Shown here: positions 35,368-46,909 of the stretch, in pieces | Numbering within the stretch: position 1 is the stretch's first letter | How the letters are laid out: each line of letters opens with the position of its first letter | NCBI GenBank assembly: GCA_037157565.1 | Contig: JAZHRO010000003.1 | Coordinates: 44,095,001-44,159,000, forward strand | Direction: 5' to 3' | Length of the DNA stretch: 64,000 bases | From: Thalassia testudinum | Taxonomy: Eukaryota > Streptophyta > Magnoliopsida > Alismatales > Hydrocharitaceae | Notes under the pieces: generated by a model | Seen by the model: only the letters and a program-made list of their open reading frames with translations | The model's database searches: none | What the model was told of the DNA's origin: nothing | Translations under genes and position numbers: made by a program

Positions 35368-37402
35368 ACCTTCTTGTAATTTTGAGAAGTTTGGGCTTCC
35401 CACCACAAAAGTCACGACGGTGGTGACGGTGCACAGTGGGCGAGCGACATGTGGTTGCGGCAAGGCTGCGAGCGCGATGCGTGGCCGGTTGTGAGCGTGT
35501 ATGACTTCGCACGTATTCGCGCTAAGCAGGAGCGCAGGGGCGTGGATCTTCAACTCATGGCGGATCGAGTGGTGCAGGCGCGTGTGGGCGGTGATCTGCA
35601 GGCAGGCAAGTAGGTGAATCTCCACACGACGTGTGGCAGTGACCAGTTTGACCAGACTGACCAGTCTGGTCTGACTTTGGACCCTCTCAAATTGTTTCAT
35701 TTGGTTCGAGGCCTTCCCGACCTCGGATTTCAACAAATAAGGTATCGTTGGAATCGTAATGATGTGTACTACGTGTTGGTATGGTTTATTTTCATTTTTG
35801 AGTATTTTATCCTTATTGAGAAATTAGAAACATAATTAGCTGTCTCCGACTTCGTCATGGGTCCATTCGAATCAGGTCTTCTCCCCAGTGTGTGTGTGGA
35901 TCCTGAGGCAGCCGTGTAGACTATTTTCTAGGCCCTGTGCGCATGGTTAGGAGTCACCGTGACCCTCTGGTGGCATTAGGTAGAGTATTCTATTTCTCTT
36001 TCAATTCAACCGATTTTTCAGGTAATTATGGACCCATCCTATGCGATTTTTCGTGTATACTACCTTGGTCGACATGTGTTCTCCTTGATTGCTAAGTTTG
36101 GAACCCTTCTGATGTTTCCTGATTTTGGGCACTATAACAAGAAATAATATGTTCTATGTGCATGATAAAGAACTAATAAGTGCATATACCCTTGTTATCG
36201 CATGTATAAAACGAACCTTATTTTCCATAAAATAAGTTCTGTTGTCTTTAGAAATGTCTAAATAATATGGGACTACTAGCACCAGATTGAAACTACTTGT
36301 GAGTTAATAAATTGGGAGATAATGTGAATAATTGTTAACCCTAGAACTAGTAATACAAAATTACTAAGGGTCCTCAAAATTGACAAAACAAGAGCTACAG
36401 TTATCTGGAAATTGGATATATAATATGATGGATATTTTAGGAAAATAAAGGAATAGATAACTGATTTTCAGCTCCACTACTTGCCAAGTTTTCAACTGTA
36501 GCTTTGGGTCTTTTCTAACTGAGTTCAGGGGCTAGTTTAGGGAGTGGTTGGCCTCCTTACGACTCTTTGGTTAGGCTTAGCCACCAACTAAGATAATGGA
36601 CTTCAGGGCTCGAGGTCTGGAGTAGTTCTTCTTAGCCGGTGGGTGGGTCATTGGCTATCAGTGGTTCAGCCTACACAACGCTTGTGTGTGTCATGCTACA
36701 CAACATGGCTACCACCCCTTTTCACGATGACCCCAGGGTGACAGAGCGTGGCAACTCGATGGGTATAAGCAGTCCTCCCAGCCAGGAGGGTGGCTTATAC
36801 CGGCCTTGCGCCATAAGAAGTTACACAAGATCGTCTCATGCCCAAGACATTGATTGACAGTTTGAGAACAATAAGAATATAGGTAAATTACCTAAAATGG
36901 ACTGGATATGAGATAAATTATAAATAGACAAACTATCAACATAGTGCCTTTTTCCTATACTCTGTTACTTGAGTTACATGTTTAGTTGTTCTACTCTACT
37001 CAGTTTTCGCTGATATTTTGTCTTGGGTTCCGTACTCAGGTGTTGCTAAGCAGTCAGGTGTTGCAGCTACTGTTGGTCAGACCTCCATGAAACCAGGTCC
37101 TACCTAAGGAAACGGTTTGTACTGAGTCAATGGCTCTTTGGAGTAGTTTCTTTCTGCTATTAGACTTTTATTTTCCTATCTTCTTGGTAGCTGTACGAGA
37201 CTCTTTTTGTTTCTGCTCTAGGTGAATTTTGATTTTATTGTCAACACTTTAGTTTTCTTTCATTTAATACTTTATGAATGAATGTTGGCGATTGATGTTT
37301 TATGACTATATGTTGGGTGACTGCGATCTTGTGGGTATTCGTGCTAATTGTTAACACACGGCGACTTGGATCTCGTCGATTGGTGGGACTCAGGTCGTCA
37401 CA
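35368..37402 (+). mobile_element. Solo LTR D, right part
   Basis: This continues the LTR interrupted at 9,462 by element B (duplication CAGGG). It ends GGGACTCAGGTCGTCACA, a typical chromovirus LTR end, and is followed by TCATT and then protease code of element C. No gene is supported in it. Confidence 0.75.
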
Positions 37403-37407
37403 TCATT

Positions 37408-39244
37408 GACCCACACTATAACATCTTCCAACACTCCCCGAGGCATCTTAACTGATTAATCAGCTAATTGCAGAGACACCTCGATTGGCTTCAGATTGCC
37501 AACCTCAAAATGAGTCAGGAGGGAGGTTGGGATAAGATTGATGAAAGCACCTAAGTCAAGTAAGTCTCTATGGAAAGTGGTGTTTCCTATCATACAGGAA
37601 AGTAGAGGGGTGCTTGGATCTTTCTTCTCAATAGGGAGGTTGCTAGAGATAATGGAAATAACTTGTTCCGACAAGATAATAGGACTCCCTTTCTGGGCTC
37701 TCACTGTACGTTTAGGTGTATATAGCTCTTTCAAATACTTAGCATAGAGTAGAATGTGGCAAATCATATCCAACAAGGGGATGTTTATGTGGACTTGCTC
37801 AAAGAGCTTGAGTAAGTCATCCTTAGGAGCTACACCAAATTGTTTCTTTTTTCCTTTACTCTTCTTCTTTAAGGCCTCCGAAATATGTATAGAAGTGCTA
37901 GTAGGAGGATCAATCTTAGGTCTTGCAAGGTTTGGATATATAGTGTGCTTGACCTTGCACAGGTGGTCTAGGGTGCACATACCTCTAGGTAGGTATGTTC
38001 CTAGGGTTGGGTTGCATTTGAGATGGACGTGAATTTGACTGATGAGACTTAGCCAAGTGCACTAGTTGTGCTCTCATCTCAGCTAATGCTACGTCCTGTT
38101 TTTGCCGCAATGCAATATTATGCTTTTGCATATCAACAAGTGTTTACATGATAACACCCAACCTCTCATCTTGTGTAGGCCCAGATTGAGAGTATTGGGT
38201 GGGCCTTGGTTAAGTTTGCTAGTAAGCACACAATGGATAACCAGGTTGTGCTTGAGGTGGAGGTGGTCTAGTCAGATGTGGAAGTGGAGGTGCAGAAGGT
38301 GGTTGAAAGTTAGGTCTTTGTGAATTTCCTAACCAGGAAAAGTTTGGATAATTACGCCATCCAGGGTTGTAGGTTTGTGAATGCGGATTGTTTTGAATGG
38401 CTTGGAGCTCCTTCGAAGCTCCGGTAACAGCAAGGAAATCAGAATGTTGAGGAACAAAGGTTCCTCCAGCTGGTATAGATGGATATGGAAGTGAATAGCC
38501 AAAAGGTGGTGTTGCAGAAAAATTGTTCACAGTTTCCCTCCCTATAAGAGACTATGAAGAAGATGGAAGTGCAAGTGACTGAGAAGAAGAAGATGGTTTA
38601 GATAGAAATTTCCACACCTCATCAACTTTCTTCTCTATAATACCCACTTTATCCAGCTAACTGGCCACTATCTCCATGTTGCATGTGCTAGAGTGAACTT
38701 CGTGTACCCCTTGGTGGTGAGAATGTAAGGACCTCCTGTTAAAAATGCTTATCAAAGCATTGCTAATGGAATTTTTATCTATGCCTTAGAAAAGCTCAAA
38801 GGCTGAGTCCTCATCCCGACTTAGGAAATTGCCTCCATAAGCGGCATCTACAAAATCTCATGTGTCATCGAGGATCCAATGATAGAAGATCTAGACCTGT
38901 TGCCAGCGTGGGACACCATGGTGGGAACATTTTCTTAAGAGTTCATGGAATCTCTCCCATGCCTCGTGCATTGATTCTCCTAAATTCTATGTGAATGTAA
39001 TGATAGTTCGCCTCAAGGCGTTGGTGCAGCCTATAGGAAAATACTTCTTTAGGAACTCATGTTCCAAAGAAGGTTAGTTTTCTATGGGTGTAGTCCCTGA
39101 AAGAGTGTAGTACCAAAAGGTAGGTTTATCTTTTAATGAAAAGGAGAACAATTTCATTAATAACATGTGATGATCCTAACCTTGTGGACCCAAAGTTTGA
39201 GCTGAGTTGTCCAACTCCTCTAAATGCTAAAAAGGTTCCAAGAA
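37408..39244 (-). pseudogene. Element C gag and protease active-site region
   Basis: Minus-strand code, from high to low coordinates, shows gag blocks HLEELDNSAQTLG and YNPGWRNYPNFSWLGN (about 38,350). It continues with the basic [34 protein letters not shown] block, then PLLSCMIGNTTFHRDLLDLGAFINLIP, the protease active site with DLGAF in place of DLGAS. Several stops lie in the gag part. The left edge is solo LTR D. The right edge at 39,244 is an abrupt switch to the copia remnant E, and about 80 gag residues are missing before the N-terminal piece at 41,718-41,837. Confidence 0.88.
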
Positions 39245-40720
39245 CAGCCACATACCCGGTGTTGACCCTATGGCCTGTCACCTATTTTATGCCAACTTGA
39301 AGAATAAAGGTGAGGGCTTCAACATCAAGTTGACCTCGAACGTCTATGGCATAAAAGTTCTGGTCAATGCGGATGTGATTTCGAAGATTCTTGTTTGTCC
39401 GTCTATTGGTCCTACTTTTATGGAGTTTCACAAGCAAATACAGACAGAGCCATTAGGGAAACCATGCTCCCTCCCTCTCATTTTGACTTGGGTTGTCCTG
39501 CCAAGTCTCCTTATTTTCGCCGTCTTCTACGATTTCTTAATTGTATATTTCTTTGGAATTTTATGTCCAAATCCACTTCATTTGAGAACTTCCTTGGCAT
39601 TATGCTCATTACCCTTTATGCTTTTCTTAAGAACAAGCAGTTCAACTGGAACCACTTGATTCTATATTTGATGAGCAAGCAGCCCACCAGCTCCTTCCAG
39701 TTTGGGACACTTCTTTCACACATCTTTCTACATTTTAGTGTTCCTATGGATATTAATCATAAACAATTTATTACTAGAGTCTCCATTTTTGGTAAGCTCA
39801 CGTATACAAAGATGGAGCAAGCTCAGGGAGCCCGTGGGGAAGATACAGCCCAAGAGCAGCAACAGCAGTAGGAACCATCAGCAATCCCTCCTCCTTTCTT
39901 GCCTTACGAGCATTTTACCATGACTTGTCCTCCTCTAGTGCGACCCTCTCTGTCCTTCTACGAGAAAGAGTGGAGCCTTTTAGATGGACCTCTTACTGGC
40001 AGGGATTTTGTCAGCATACAGGATGTGACAGATGGTATTTCCTTGATGATTCATTGACAGAGAGAGACAAACATGGTGATGATGAGACATGGGCATTAGG
40101 TATCAGAATACCTGAATGCTCAAGGCTAGTTCTTGAATAGACTTGGAGAGTCTATTCATGGGATTCAGCAGCAGCTTCACCGGCCTCCTCATCCTCGCCA
40201 ATCTACTACCGTGCCTCCATCATCAGCAGCACCAATAGACCAACAGGTGACACCTCCTGGTCGGACATCTAGGCAACCGACACCAAGATCGTCAACTTAG
40301 TGATGCCTATGTCTTGGCCAGCCTGCTTTCTCAGAGAGATCTAACTCGATGGACCTCGAGTTAGATATTAACCTTCAGAGCACGATGAATGCTTTCATGG
40401 CATCTTTAGAGGATCAGTTTACTTTAGTTAGTTTTGATTAACTTCTTGGTTTGTAAAACTTTATATTTCTGTGGACTATTTTTATCTTATTCTGCTTATT
40501 TAGACTCATTTATATGGTTGTTATATGCATGGATATTATCTCTCTCAGCTATATTTTACTCTCTTTTAAAATTGCATGTTGAAATTATTATTGCTTCATT
40601 TACATGCTTAAGGGGGAGTTAATTGAAATTTATAGCAACATGTTTTACCTTTTGCTGAAACAAAAAGGTGATATTATGCATAACTATTTCAATTCATAAT
40701 TATAATTTTGCTGTCATCAA
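39245..40720 (+). pseudogene. Element E: env-like/'plant transposon protein' domain remnant of a SIRE-like Ty1/copia element
   Basis: Two overlapping plus-strand frames (39,270-39,450 and 39,450-39,868) make one domain with a frameshift. The first half has LFYANLKNKGEGF and YGIKVLVNADVISKIL. The second half has SPYFRRLLRFLNCIFLWN, WNHLILYLMSK and FGTLLSHIFLHFSVPM, ending in a glutamine-rich tail. This pattern resembles the domain known as putative plant transposon protein, which occurs in env-like regions of SIRE-type copia elements. Further degenerate code up to about 40,300 has NAQG.FLNRL and proline-rich tail pieces. It ends in the polypurine tract and LTR of the same element. The 5' part is gone. 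Lineage is inferred. Confidence 0.55.
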
Positions 40721-40732
40721 AAATGGGGAGAA
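40721..40732 (+). promoter_or_regulatory. Polypurine tract of element E
   Basis: AAATGGGGAGAA directly precedes the LTR start TGTAAGTACC; the GTCATCAAAAATGGGGAG context is typical for copia elements. Confidence 0.65.
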
Positions 40733-41717
40733 TGTAAGTACCTTTGTTTTGATACACTAAAATTATGCTTCTTGCAAGACTAATATTTTAGGACTCTCAC
40801 AAATCAAAGCTTCTCTCATGGACCTAGCTAAAAGAATGCTGATCTGTGTCTTAGTGTCTTTTATTTTTATTGAGTCTAGAATATTTTTGTAAGGGACCTC
40901 AAAATAAGTCTCAAATGGATTTTTGCGCCTCTTGGTAAAATCAAGCTTCTAGGGATATTGATCGACCAAATTAATTGATCAACCAACAACTCAATTAATC
41001 GATCAAACCAGCCCATTTTAGGAAGTTGATTAATACACTTTTGATCGACCAATTAGGTTAATTAATCGACCAATTAGTAATCAATCAAATATCTATATTG
41101 AATGACCAAACCTCATTTTGATCGACCAATCTATCTTAATTGATCAACCAAATTGACTTCCTTTTCAGGTCAATTTTCTAGTATAAATAAAGGTCGTACG
41201 CAGGCCTTTTTGCACACACTCTTAAGTAGAAAAATCCTCTCAAAGGCAAAGAGCTTCTCGTGCTTCTTCAAGTGCTTCTGCGCTTCGATTTTCACGCCTT
41301 TCAAAGCACGTCAATTCAAACCACCGCTGAAATTCTAATTCGACTTTTATTGAAGCTCCATAAGTTCATTATTCTTTTACATTATTGTTTTTTATTAACG
41401 GATCCCAAGTTGTTGGGGAAGATCCATTGTTGATGTTGTTGTTGCGCTTCTCTTAAGGTTGTAAAGAGAAATGGTTTGTAAAGAGGTTGTATCACCCTCG
41501 TTCAAGTGGTACGATAGTGAATTGACTAGCCTCTACTAATCAGGAAAATCCTAAGCTAAGAGACCTAGGTAGTGGTTTTCACCCAATTTGGGTTTTCACT
41601 ATAAATCCAGGTGTAATTTGTGCTTGATTCTGTTGTGAATTTATTTTTTATTCAAATTTCGTTTAGAGGAATACTATTCACCCCTCCCCTCTAGTATACT
41701 ATTTCGATCCACAAACA
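40733..41717 (+). repeat. 3' LTR of element E (copia type)
   Basis: The ~985-bp LTR starts TGTAAGTACC and ends CTATTCACCCCTCCCCTC...GATCCACAAACA, an end seen in many plant copia LTRs. It contains an array of GATCGACCAA / TTAATTGATCAACC units (40,959-41,156) and a TATA box. The right end could be 41,713 or 41,717. Beyond it, gag code of element C resumes. Confidence 0.7.
41182..41189 (+). promoter_or_regulatory. TATA box of element E LTR
   Basis: TATAAATA lies just after the palindromic GATCGACCAA array, at a position fitting a U3/R boundary. Confidence 0.6.
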
Positions 41718-41837
41718 ACTCTCACAAGGATGACTAGGTTTGGGAGGTATAGAATTCGATGTGGAAGGCATAGTAGATTGGGTTTCAGCATCCAAGGGAA
41801 GTACATGTGGTTGGTTTTGGGATCTTTTACAATCCAT
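41718..41837 (-). pseudogene. Element C gag N-terminus
   Basis: A minus-strand frame opens with MDCKRSQNQPHVLPLD and runs about 40 codons to the element E LTR. Its place, downstream of the primer site and a 1.2-kb leader and upstream of further gag code, is the reason for calling it the gag start. It has little sequence similarity to element A's N-terminus, which is a variable region. Confidence 0.6.
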
Positions 41838-43028
41838 GAGTTAGTTTTTGATAAAATCATGCTAAAATAGTCACAAACTCAAAGAAGTAATGTCAAAAAT
41901 CAATCCAACCAAACAAATCCAAATCTAAATCTTAACATCAAAATCACAAGAGCATAGAAATACAAGGTAGACAAAAGTTGTGAATTTTTCTTAAAATCCT
42001 GCTACGAGAAAATATTTCCCTGCAAACACATAGTATATCAATGCAATTGTATGTGTCCTTCAAGAAACTCTATGGAGTGCAGACCTCTATAATCAACCCA
42101 GAATTTGGATAAGATCGACATGCGAATCCAAGTTCCTGTGGGTGCACAGAAGATGAGATAGAATAAGTGTGTTTGTGACCTTATGTGATCATGTAGTGTG
42201 TGCATGATAGCAAGCAATAGAGATAATGATGAAAAACACATAAGGTTTCAATCAAATTATTATGTCACACTTTTTTGGATTAAGTTCTTAGGAGTGTCTT
42301 TCTCAGAAAAGAAAGGTCTCACTTTTTAATCCTTTCCAAGCAAGAAATGGTCTTATTTAGCTTAATTCCAATGTAGAGATGGCAGGAGCTAAGAGGGATA
42401 GAAATGCGTAGCTGGCTTCAGCACCTGACAATGGATGCAAAGTGACAGATAAATAAATCTAGTAGGAAGAATGCAATCCTAAGTATGAAATGCCAAGATA
42501 ATGCTACTACTAGACAAGTAGAGATGAAATATTTTTGGTATTTTTGATTTTGTAGATTTTTTTGGATTTTTAAATGCAACAAACAAAACCAAATCAAAGC
42601 GAGAAAAATCAAAAGAAAAAAAAGAAAATGAAAGAATAAGTGTCCACAGTCTTAATTATTACAAATGGTGTGTGAGAACAGGCTCTCATAACTTATGTTT
42701 ATACAAATCAACTAAGACTAAGACTAAAACTAAACCTAGGTCTAAACTAATGTAAAAAAGCAGGAAAAACAACTCTGTCAAAGAAGCCCTAGAGTCGAAG
42801 TCACTACGACACCACCAGGAAGCAAAGCCACCAGGAAGTTGCAGAGAAATCCTCCAACTCCTCCTCAGATGTTGTGAAAAACAAACAATATTAGTAAGAC
42901 AATTATATATAAAAATAATCAAAGAATATATATATATAAAGAATATGTATAAAAGAAACAATATTTACAAAGAAAACAAAAATATATACAAAGAAAGAGA
43001 CAAAAAAATTTTGGCGTATAGAGAGTTA
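41838..43028 (-). other. Element C untranslated leader
   Basis: About 1.2 kb lies between the primer site and the gag start. It is AT-rich and no gene is supported in it. Confidence 0.65.
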
Positions 43029-43048
43029 CCTCCTCGCCAACGACACCA
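43029..43048 (-). promoter_or_regulatory. Primer binding site of element C (decayed tRNA-Asp type)
   Basis: Minus-strand TGGTGTCGTTGGCGAGGA matches the tRNA-Asp complement TGGCGCCGTTGCCGGGGA with four changes, mostly C to T and G to A, as expected for an old methylated copy. Confidence 0.75.
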
Positions 43049-43053
43049 AAAAA

Positions 43054-44427
43054 TGATGCTACATCTGGTTCACATGTTAATTAAAGTTTATTAATGTCAC
43101 AATCATATATGTAGTATAGTGTTGCAATCTGGACAAATGTCATTTTATTTATATATATTTTTTACTAATTTATTCCAAGTTGTTCACTAAAAGGCAATTA
43201 TTGATATACATCACTTTCTATGATCCAAAATCAAGGTGCGGATTCATCCTCTCCAATATGAAATGATCAGAGAGGGTGGATTGGCGATGAACTACAACTA
43301 CACTAATCTAAACTAAATCAACACAATCAAATGATAAATTCTAATCTAAACTACCTACTCTAATCTAATCTACTCTAGGAAAGCATTAAAACCTATTCTA
43401 ATTGGACGAATGGGACCTGGAAGAAGAACTACAGTTGGTGACTACAACGACAAAGGGGAGGGATTCTCTAGCGATTGAAAGCTCATAAAAGGAGCCTCTG
43501 GGCTTGCTCTCAAGTGTTATGAAATCCTTAGTAGCAAGGGAGGAATTGGGGAGGAAATGTAGCCGCTGTCACCAACCACTGATGAAGGGGGAAGGAGAGC
43601 TGGAGGGTTTAGACTAATGCTCGACTTAAGGGGAGGGAACCGATGGCGTCATGAGGCCTTTAAGGTGGTGTTTATATAGGAAGAGGTAGCTCAAGTGGAC
43701 TAGGTGTAGTAGGTTTAGGCCATTGGTGATTAAGGGTTGAGATCGGATCTAGGATGCGTACGATGATGCAGATTGAATGCAGGCCACCAGATGTTGATCT
43801 AAGGAGTGGCGCGAGAGTGTGTGCATCAACATTAGCCAATAGGATCAAGATCAACCTTTGGATCAAGTGGGACGGCCAACGGAGCTCATGTTCTTCATGC
43901 AAGCTTCAAATACATCCTAGGTCTTTTGGTGTATTTATGCACCAAGCCCTCAAAGTGAAACGGTGTGAGTTTTGTGCAAGAACCTATAAGTGGTAAGAAT
44001 TATAACCAATAGGTCCCCAACAGCTTACAAGAAGTCCCTGACAGTTTTTGTGCTTAGAAAATGTAAAGGCTCATGTGTACATAAAGGACCTAAATGTAAA
44101 TCCTTAATTCCAAGGTCCTAATGAGGACAGAATGCAATGTAATTTTTATGGCATGTAATTTGAAAATATTAGAAATTATTTCAACCATTGAATTGTGAAT
44201 TTGAGCTCATTTTGATGTTCAATTTTTATTTGATTCAGCCATTTATAATCTAAGTACCAAATCTAGTTAATTGTGAATTAATTTTGCATTTTTAACACAA
44301 ATTGAATGTTTCAAGTTATTTTCCATAATTCTCATACTTAACCTTTTTATTGAATTAAATCATTGTGTTTTGACTTAATTTCTAGCTTAACTCGGATATT
44401 TAAGCTATGATGAGCTACACTTCATTA
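43054..44427 (-). repeat. 5' LTR of element C
   Basis: This 1,374-bp LTR begins TGATGCTACATC on the plus strand and ends GAGCTACACTTCATTA (CA decayed to TA). Its last 400 bases match LTR F at 1-608. A minus-strand TATATAAA at 43,671-43,678 is a likely TATA box. Confidence 0.8.
43671..43678 (-). promoter_or_regulatory. TATA box of element C LTR
   Basis: Minus-strand TATATAAA in the context CCTATATAAACACC, about 750 bp into the LTR. Confidence 0.55.
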
Positions 44428-46706
44428 GCAAGCATTCCATAAGTTTTATTTTGATGTATTAAAACTCCTTTTTATTATTAGTAAAGCTTTCTTCTATTTA
44501 CTTCTGTGTCTCTCATATTTAGTTTTGTAGTTTGTAGCTTTTATTTGCTTTTATAGTCATTAGCGTAGCCTAGTTTGTTATCATCTTGCCTCTTATAAAA
44601 AAAATTATAAATATAAATCAGAAAAACAAAAATACAAAAAAAAAATCTCTTTTAGGAAGTGAGAATATCCAATTGCCTCCCTATGAGACGACTCGGACTC
44701 CGGTTCTCAATTTCGATTTTACAATTTGGTTACCAGTATTTTGCAAAGTATCTTCTCAATTTTGAATGACAATGCACGTATTTTTACAAACTTGATTTCA
44801 CAACAATCATTTGGTAATGATGCATGTTCTTGATAATATATTTTTTGCCCTTTCTTTATTGGAAATGCAAAAGGGCATGTACACGTTGCAGCGGCATGTA
44901 TGTAGCCTAGCTACAGGAGATACTGTTCTTTTCACCTCTATACAAGAGTGAGTTTGTTTTATGCATTATTGCATGCTTTTGCTATTGCTTTGGATGTCTT
45001 CTTTTGTAGTAATTGCTTACCTTATGAGGCATTATTAAGATCAATCTTCATTGATGAGTCAATATACATGAAGATCCAATCTCACTGATGACAATATTTT
45101 AAGAAGCATATTTTCCAATTTCCTAATATGTTGCTTGCACAAGTATTGCAAGAACATTTGCAGTAGTATCTGACACCTGAATTTCTTTTGCTTGTGGAGT
45201 TCCATGTAGATAGTTCTTCCATGCTCATGTATGTACATTGCATGCTTTTGCTATTGCTTTGGATGTCTTCTTTTGTACTAATTGCTTACCTTACGAGGCA
45301 TTATTAAGATCAATCTTCATTGATGAGTCAATATATATGAAGATCCAATCTCACTGATGACAGTATTTTAAGAAGCATATTTTCAAATTTCCTAATATCT
45401 TGCTTGCACAATTATTGCAAGAAGATTTGCAGTAGTACCTGACACCTGAATTTCTTTTGCTTGTGGAGTTCCATGTAGATAGTTCTTCCATGCTCATGTA
45501 TGTACAGATGCACTTGCATTCATGGTACTAAAGATGTTGTCTTTTTCATATTAAATCTGTTTAGGAAAATTAGGTGCAAAATGCAAGGAAGATGTACGTG
45601 CAATAAGCACGTACATTTTTTTGACCCTGTTCATGTGAATATTTTTGCACTTATGTGGGCAAGCTATTCAGCTTAAATGGAAAATTTTCCAGGGTGAACA
45701 GTAACTACCATGTATACTTATTTGTTAAACCTGCAGTTATCATTAACAGTTGCAGAAAACATTATCTTCAAAATTGCACAGATCCCACACCTATCCGTTG
45801 TACATTTTGATCATTTGATATTCACATGTAGGCAACATATCTTTGTTGGGTTGCTTTTCAGTTGTAAACTAATGTTTTGTTGTACTCTTCAATCTGCCTT
45901 AGATAAGCTTAGGTATGTGTCCCTACAAATATCAGGTTTCACATTATCTAGTTCTTTTCTTTTATCACATATGTTGGTCAGAGTTGTAAAGATGATGAGC
46001 AAGAATGTATTTTTGTTCAAAGGTTATTGGGCTTTGCTGAATAATTTTGTGGAGTTTACGGAGGCTATCAAAATTATATTGTGTTGGGCTTTGCTCACAA
46101 TGCTTTCTTTGCCTACAATCTATTAGTCAAGGATATGAAAATGAAGACAAGAACTGAAATTTTGTTCGGAAGCTCTTTTGTTCTACTGAATATAATTTTG
46201 CACGTCAGTCTGATTCTAAACTCTGCAAGAATCTTTGGTGAAAATAGTTTTAACCCGAGACTATTAGAATTATCTTCAGTTGGGCATTTGGATAATGATG
46301 TCAAAATGATATAGCCTCTATTAGAGGCATGTTGGGCAATGCTAAAACATGGTTGCACGTCTATCTGGTCCCAAGATTTGCATCTCCATATTCCCTATAT
46401 GTCTACCTAATATCTCCTACATTAAACTAATAAACTTAAAACAAACAATTTCAATTAACTTACCTATCATCTAAGGACAGACATGTCTTTTTCCACCTTA
46501 TCCTCTATTCTAACCCCCATTCTCAAATAAACACCCCTTTTCACATCACAAGATAACCCTCATTCAGTAAATACAAACAAAAATTAACCTCCATTTGCAA
46601 GTAAATAGAAATAGGGGTTAACCCTTGTTTCAACTTACCTAACCTGCAGCATAAACTAGGCCGAAAGATATATATAAAATTTATAATTAGTTGGCATATA
46701 GCCGCC
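44428..46706. other. AT-rich intergenic DNA, no gene supported
   Basis: Codes in this stretch are short and show no known domain. A TCCCTATGAGACGACTCGG-like piece at 44,680-44,710 resembles the conserved U5 motif of Athila/Tat LTRs in plus orientation and may be an old LTR scrap. A 269-bp tandem duplication lies at 44,971-45,506. The 138-codon plus frame at 45,710-46,126 has no recognisable features. Confidence 0.6.
44971..45506. repeat. Direct tandem duplication, 2 x ~268 bp
   Basis: Copy 1 (44,971-45,239) and copy 2 (45,240-45,506) both start GCATGCTTTTGCTATTGC and end CATGCTCATGTATGTACA. About nine single-base differences were counted by eye. There is no coding signal. Confidence 0.9.
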
Positions 46707-46775
46707 CACTACAAAAAAATAGCTCTACACCAACAATGTACACATATTGACATAAAATATATGTCGCTATAGGTT
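46707..46775 (+). repeat. CACTA-type terminus, left
   Basis: CACTACAAAAAAATAGC, then TACACCAACA and GTCGCTATAGG, face into the 11.3-kb segment. Confidence 0.6.
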
Positions 46776-46909
46776 TAATTATACGTCACTAATATTACAT
46801 GCTGCACCTACGAATAATTAGGCGTAGATATATCTTTGTGTTCTCTACATTGTTAAACCCTATTCCTATTCGATTTCTATCCTTCCCAACTTCCCACCTC
46901 CAACACCCG

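Noticed and set aside
45710..46126. 138-codon plus-strand frame, mostly hydrophobic
   Set aside because: AT-rich codon use, no domain, no clear splice or promoter context.
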